Source: Microcaldota archaeon
GTDB taxonomy: Archaea > B1Sed10-29 > JACOVT01
Direction: 5' to 3'
Length of the DNA: 8,742 bases
NCBI GenBank assembly: GCA_016177165.1
Contig: JACOVT010000013.1
Coordinates: 1-8,742, forward strand
Under the pieces are notes generated by a model. It did not search any database and had not been told where the DNA came from. It worked only from the letters and a program-made list of their open reading frames with translations. The position numbers were made by a program, and so were the translations under genes. Of the stretch, positions 5,503-8,742 are shown one piece after another; within the stretch, counting starts at the first letter, position 1; each line of letters begins with the position of its first letter.

Positions 5503-6324
5503 GTGTTGCAGGAAAAGCGCTGGATCGCCGGTTACACGCTCGCCTCTGGCGTGGCGCGCTGCCGCGCGCTCAACAGGCACGGGGTTCGCTGCCTCATCAA
5601 CTTCCTCGGCGAGCACTGCAAAGATGTGGAAAGCTGCGACTTTGGAGTCTCCGAGTACTCTCGAGTGATTCGGGCCATAAAGAACAACAAGCTTGATGCC
5701 GCGATCTCGTTCAAGCTCTCGCAACTCGGGTTAGGCTTCAGCGCCGGGCTGGCGCTACGGAATGCAGAGCGCATCATTTCTCTAGCAGAAAAGAGCGGGG
5801 TGTTCTGCTGGCTTGACGGCGAAAAGTCAGAGCTGACCGGTAGGGAACAAAAAGTCTTCCTCAAGTTGCGGGCCAAGCACGCCAACGTCGGCATCGCCCT
5901 CATTGCCGGGTTACGTGATGCCCCCAGACAGCTAGCCAAGCTTGGCGACACGCCCGTGAGGTTGGTAAAGGGCGCGTACGAAGAACAAGAAAGTGTTGCT
6001 TTTACAACAAGGCGAGAAATCGACGCGGCGTTTGGCGAGCTGATGCGCTTGCTCTTCCAGCGAGGCGGGCGGTTCGCGGTCGCAACCCACGACCCCGCGT
6101 TCCTGAAGCAGGCCTTTGAGCTGGAAAAGGAAAACAAGAAAGCAAAAGTAGAGTACCAGTTCCTTTTTGGGGTTGATGACGCCCGCTTCCTGAAGCTCGC
6201 CCGTAGCCACTGCATTGTTTTCTATGTTCCTTACGGGCTAGAGTTCCATCACTACGTGCGCCGACGGTTAGAAGAGCAGCGGCGGTTCCGGCAAACTTCC
6301 AAACAGCTAGTAAGACATCTATAA
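5503..6324 (+). CDS. Proline dehydrogenase (monofunctional, FAD-dependent)
   Basis: The enzyme oxidises L-proline to 1-pyrroline-5-carboxylate with FAD in a TIM barrel. The 273-residue protein shows family motifs in order: KLSQLG (71-76), CWLDGEKS (102-109), RLVKGAYEE (153-161), ATHD (194-197), EYQFLFG (217-223), YVPYG (241-245) and RRRLEE (253-258), the last providing the arginines expected to bind the proline carboxylate. It is somewhat shorter than typical stand-alone enzymes (about 300). There are departures from consensus: the usual D-M-E is D-G-E at 105-107, the usual QAYL is IAGL at 134-137, and the tryptophan/proline before the final arginines is replaced (EFHHY). Cofactor contacts may therefore be altered. 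The GTG at 5503 fits the shared TATA box; TTG 5506 is also possible. No pyrroline-5-carboxylate dehydrogenase is nearby. The stop overlaps the stop of the convergent uvrA-like gene. Confidence 0.87.
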   Translation: MLQEKRWIAGYTLASGVARCRALNRHGVRCLINFLGEHCKDVESCDFGVSEYSRVIRAIKNNKLDAAISFKLSQLGLGFSAGLALRNAERIISLAEKSGVFCWLDGEKSELTGREQKVFLKLRAKHANVGIALIAGLRDAPRQLAKLGDTPVRLVKGAYEEQESVAFTTRREIDAAFGELMRLLFQRGGRFAVATHDPAFLKQAFELEKENKKAKVEYQFLFGVDDARFLKLARSHCIVFYVPYGLEFHHYVRRRLEEQRRFRQTSKQLVRHL

Positions 6325-8577
6325 GCGTTTGCCAACTAAAGCAAGGCCAGTGTAAGACTTTCTATTATTAGCTATCTCTTCTGGTGTGCCTTCAGCTACA
6401 ATCTCTCCGCCTTTGTCACCGCCCCTGGGTCCCAAGTCTATTATCCAGTCAGCTGACCTTATCACATCAAGGTTGTGCTCTATTACTAGAACCGAGTTGC
6501 CGTTATCAACTAGCTTGTGAAGAAGTCTGAGGATCCTACCCACGTCTGCGAAATGAAGGCCAGAAGTTGGTTCGTCCAGTACGTAAAACTCACCTTTTCT
6601 GTGGAGTTTGCTGGCGAGTTTCAGTCTTTGGTTCTCTCCGCTGGATAGCGTATCCAAAGTCTGGCCTAGGCTAAGATAGTCTAGCCCGACATCAACCAAG
6701 ATCTGCAACCTTTTCTGAAGCTCTGGTTGGGTAAAGAACTTCAAGGCTTCTTCTGTGGTCATATCCAGAATTTCATCTATGTTTTTGCCACTGTACTTGT
6801 ATTCTAGGGCCTCTTTTGTGTACTTTTTCCCATCGCAGGTCTCGCATACTACCTTTACTGGGGCCATAAAGTGCATATCTACCTTGTTGTAGCCAAGGCC
6901 GTTACAGTCAGGACAGGCGCCCGTGCTGTTTGAACTGAAGAGCGATTCCTTTACCTTGTTCTCGTCAGCAATGATTTTTCTAATAATCCCGAATGCGCCG
7001 GTGTACGTTGCTATGTTTCCGCGTGGCGAGGAGCCCACTTGAGATTGGTCTACAAAGACTACCTTATCCGAGTATGTCCTTACAAAGATGTCATTTACTA
7101 GCGTGCTCTTACCAGAGCCAGAAACACCGGTAACTGTAGTGAATACGCCTTCGGGTATCTTGACAAATACATTCTTCAGGTTATGAAGGTTCGCGTTTCT
7201 TATTTCCAGGTATCCGGTCGGCTTGCGGCGTGGTCCATCAATGTCATTCTTCATCTTTCCGCTGAGATACTTTCCAGTCAATGATGCGTCGTTGTTCATC
7301 AGCTCTTCAGGAGTTCCTGTTGCGACTATGTGGCCGCCGTGTTTGCCGGCTTTTGGGCCAAGCTCGATGATATAGTTAGAGTTAAGGATTACGTTCGGAT
7401 CGTGTTCTACAACTATTACGGTGTTCTGAGCGTCTCTAAGTTTCTTCAGCACTTTTATCAAGTTTCCCGTGTCTCTAGGATGCAGGCCGGCAGTTGGCTC
7501 ATCAAGAACGTAAGTTATCTCGATCAAGTCGCTTCCTAGCTCTCTGGCAAGTTTTAGGCGCTGAGACTCTCCAGCAGACAATGTGCTTATTGAGCGGTTT
7601 AGCGAAACATAACCAATTCCAACGTCTACCATAAATCCGAGCAGTTGCGACATCCGAGATACTATCGGGTCAGCTACTTGGCTTTTTATGTTTTTTATCT
7701 CGTCCATTAACCTGATTACTGGCAGGTTAGAGTAGTGGCCGATGTTCTTGCCGTTTACCTTGGAAGCTAGTGCATGTTCATTTAGTCTAGATCCGTCGCA
7801 TGCGGGGCATTGTTTTGCCATCCAGAACCAGGCGTCTCTCTTTGACTTAGTTGCGGATATGCCTCTTAGGTCCTTGGAGCGCTTGATTAACTGGTTTACT
7901 ATTCCTTCCCAGCTATATGATTGGACAAAGCCCTGAGCTGCGTTTTTGAGCTTTACTTGCGGCGCGTATAGAAGGAAGTCCAGATCTTCTTTTTTGAAGT
8001 CCTTTAGCGGCTTGTCAAAGCTTACCCTGCCAGTGGTCTTTAGTATGTTTATGTAACGACCGCCTTGCTTGTACAAGCTGTGCTTTATCGCGCCATCGTT
8101 CAAGGACTTGTCAAAATCTACCAATGCCTCCGTGTCTATGGCTATCTCAGTTCCTATCCCCTTGCATTTCTTGCATGCTCCGAGTGGGCTATTGAACGAA
8201 AAGTGACTAGCGCTCAGCTTCTCAGTGCCCATCCGTGAGAAAAGCAACCTTAGGTGTGTGTACAACTCGGTAGCAGTACCAACGGTGGAGCGTTGGCTTT
8301 CCCTTAGCTGTTTCTGTTCGATCATTATTGTCGGTGACAGTCCTTCTATCTTATCGATGTCCGGCCTTTCTGTCCTTTGAAGCAGACGAGACGCATAGGT
8401 AGAAATCGACTCCAAGAACTGGCGCTGGCCTTCTGAGAAGATAATGTCGAACGCGATCGTGGATTTGCCAGAACCAGATACGCCGACAAGACAGGTAAGC
8501 TTGTTTCTGGGTATATCGATGTCAATGTTCTTCAGGTTGTGTTCTCTAGCACCAGTTACTTTTATCGAGTTCTTCAC
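6319..8577 (-). CDS. Short UvrA-like double ABC ATPase (UvrA2/drug-resistance type)
   Basis: The 752-residue protein has two UvrA-type ABC modules. Module 1 has Walker A GVSGSGKST (32-40), signature LSAGE (333-337), Walker B VLDEP (357-361) and H-loop His392. Module 2 has GVSGSGKST (484-492), LSSGE (644-648), VLDEP (666-670) and His701. Zinc-type CxxC pairs lie at 135/138 with 257/260 and at 555/558 with 578/581. Canonical UvrA is about 940 residues. Here TELYTHLRLLFSRMGT runs almost directly into FSFNSPLGACKKC, so the UvrB-binding region is absent. Such short UvrAs are described as UvrA2 or as antibiotic self-resistance proteins (DrrC-like), so repair with UvrBC is doubtful. GTG 8577 is chosen because TTTATAAG lies about 25 bases upstream; an extended start at 8628 would put that TATA box inside the coding region. 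GC is clearly lower than in neighbouring genes, suggesting transfer. Confidence 0.9.
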   Translation of the reverse strand: MKNSIKVTGAREHNLKNIDIDIPRNKLTCLVGVSGSGKSTIAFDIIFSEGQRQFLESISTYASRLLQRTERPDIDKIEGLSPTIMIEQKQLRESQRSTVGTATELYTHLRLLFSRMGTEKLSASHFSFNSPLGACKKCKGIGTEIAIDTEALVDFDKSLNDGAIKHSLYKQGGRYINILKTTGRVSFDKPLKDFKKEDLDFLLYAPQVKLKNAAQGFVQSYSWEGIVNQLIKRSKDLRGISATKSKRDAWFWMAKQCPACDGSRLNEHALASKVNGKNIGHYSNLPVIRLMDEIKNIKSQVADPIVSRMSQLLGFMVDVGIGYVSLNRSISTLSAGESQRLKLARELGSDLIEITYVLDEPTAGLHPRDTGNLIKVLKKLRDAQNTVIVVEHDPNVILNSNYIIELGPKAGKHGGHIVATGTPEELMNNDASLTGKYLSGKMKNDIDGPRRKPTGYLEIRNANLHNLKNVFVKIPEGVFTTVTGVSGSGKSTLVNDIFVRTYSDKVVFVDQSQVGSSPRGNIATYTGAFGIIRKIIADENKVKESLFSSNSTGACPDCNGLGYNKVDMHFMAPVKVVCETCDGKKYTKEALEYKYSGKNIDEILDMTTEEALKFFTQPELQKRLQILVDVGLDYLSLGQTLDTLSSGENQRLKLASKLHRKGEFYVLDEPTSGLHFADVGRILRLLHKLVDNGNSVLVIEHNLDVIRSADWIIDLGPRGGDKGGEIVAEGTPEEIANNRKSYTGLALVGKRL

Positions 8578-8598
8578 ACAACTACTTATCTCGTTACT

Positions 8599-8606
8599 CT
8601 TATAAA
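8599..8606 (-). promoter_or_regulatory. TATA box of the uvrA-like gene
   Basis: TTTATAAG on the minus strand is centred at 8602.5, 25.5 bases before GTG 8577, with a BRE-like CCAATG immediately upstream (8612-8607). This is the same spacing as at the other first genes in the window and indicates a leaderless mRNA beginning at or next to the GTG. Confidence 0.75.
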
Positions 8607-8627
8607 CATTGGAGAGCAAAAATAGCA

Positions 8628-8663
8628 CGCGAAAGCCACTGTAATATATCGCGCCAAAGCCAC
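8628..8663. repeat. Two 12-base near-identical direct repeats upstream of the uvrA-like promoter
   Basis: CGCGAAAGCCAC (8628-8639) and CGCCAAAGCCAC (8652-8663) match at 11 of 12 positions, with starts 24 bases apart. They lie just upstream of the TATA box of the uvrA-like gene. The inner six bases AGCCAC recur inverted as GTGGCT at 8685-8690. They could be regulator binding sites. The repeat is visible; function is inference. Confidence 0.4.
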
Positions 8664-8734
8664 GGTATTTTTCTTGATGTGCGTGTGGCTGGTTGGTAAT
8701 TAACCCGAATTAACTCAAAGCGGTTGCAAAACTG

Positions 8735-8742
8735 TTATAAAT
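8735..8742 (+). promoter_or_regulatory. Possible TATA box of a gene beyond the window
   Basis: TTATAAAT at the right edge is preceded by an A-rich BRE-like stretch (GCAAAACT, 8725-8732). With the spacing seen elsewhere here, a rightward leaderless gene would start near 8764, outside the window. This cannot be confirmed from the given sequence. Confidence 0.35.

Larger units (their letters stand above)
8578..8742. other. Non-coding upstream region of the uvrA-like gene
   Basis: This is the only intergenic stretch longer than 100 bases. It contains the uvrA-like promoter, the AAAGCCAC repeats, a second short repeat (AATTAAC at 8698-8704 and 8708-8714, a 10-base period) and a TATA-like sequence at the right edge. 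The only ATG frame seen on the plus strand (near 8677) gives eight residues before a stop, so no gene is called. Confidence 0.6.

Noticed and set aside
5532..6215. Long minus-strand open frame opposite proline dehydrogenase
   Set aside because: It is a Ser/Arg-rich antisense shadow; the plus-strand frame carries all the proline dehydrogenase motifs.
8578..8628. Upstream extension of the uvrA-like gene to a GTG at 8628 (17 extra residues)
   Set aside because: The extension would contain the TATA box at 8599-8606, and its residues do not resemble the UvrA N-terminus, which starts just before KVTGAREHNLKN. GTG 8577 fits a leaderless start.
8677..8703. Very short ATG frame (eight residues) in the right intergenic region
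   Set aside because: It is too short, has no promoter or ribosome binding site at a suitable distance, and shows no sign of being translated.

Overview
The window reads as archaeal chromosome. At five gene starts a TATA-like box lies 25-28 bases upstream of an ATG or GTG with no room for a leader, the usual geometry of archaeal leaderless mRNAs. Genes inside operons instead have bacterial-type GGAGG ribosome binding sites. The gene content agrees: a two-gene MgtE-type cation transporter with a PhoU/TrkA-C protein, and a separate beta subunit of ADP-forming acetyl-CoA synthetase. I cannot name the lineage. The dense packing would suit a small-genome archaeon, but that is a guess.

Layout. 1-2423 (+) holds the end of an ABC-2 type transporter operon: ATPase (5'-truncated), permease, permease. 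A 47-residue unrecognised protein runs the other way (2563-2420) and shares stop-codon bases with the last permease. 2616-4292 (+) is a cation-transport operon: MgtE-like half 1, MgtE-like half 2, PhoU/TrkA-C protein. 5450-4289 (-) is a two-gene operon for the acetyl-CoA synthetase beta subunit and a PNPOx-fold flavin-binding protein. 5503-6324 (+) is a proline dehydrogenase. 8577-6319 (-) is a short UvrA-like double ABC ATPase without a UvrB-binding region. 8578-8742 is regulatory or intergenic.

The most striking feature is the packing rule. All three convergent junctions have overlapping stop codons (4, 4 and 6 bases). Both divergent junctions have exactly 52 bases between start codons with one central TATA-like element, placed so that it could serve both genes. 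There is almost no other intergenic DNA before the uvrA-like gene.

Functionally, proline dehydrogenase and the energy-conserving acyl-CoA synthetase subunit may share one promoter, which would fit amino acid catabolism linked to ATP formation. The MgtE pair with its RCK-C/PhoU partner looks like a ligand-gated divalent cation transport system. The UvrA-like gene is lower in GC (about 45% in a sampled line, against about 60% in a sampled line of the MgtE genes) and may have been acquired by transfer. I found no CRISPR array, rRNA, tRNA or insertion sequence.
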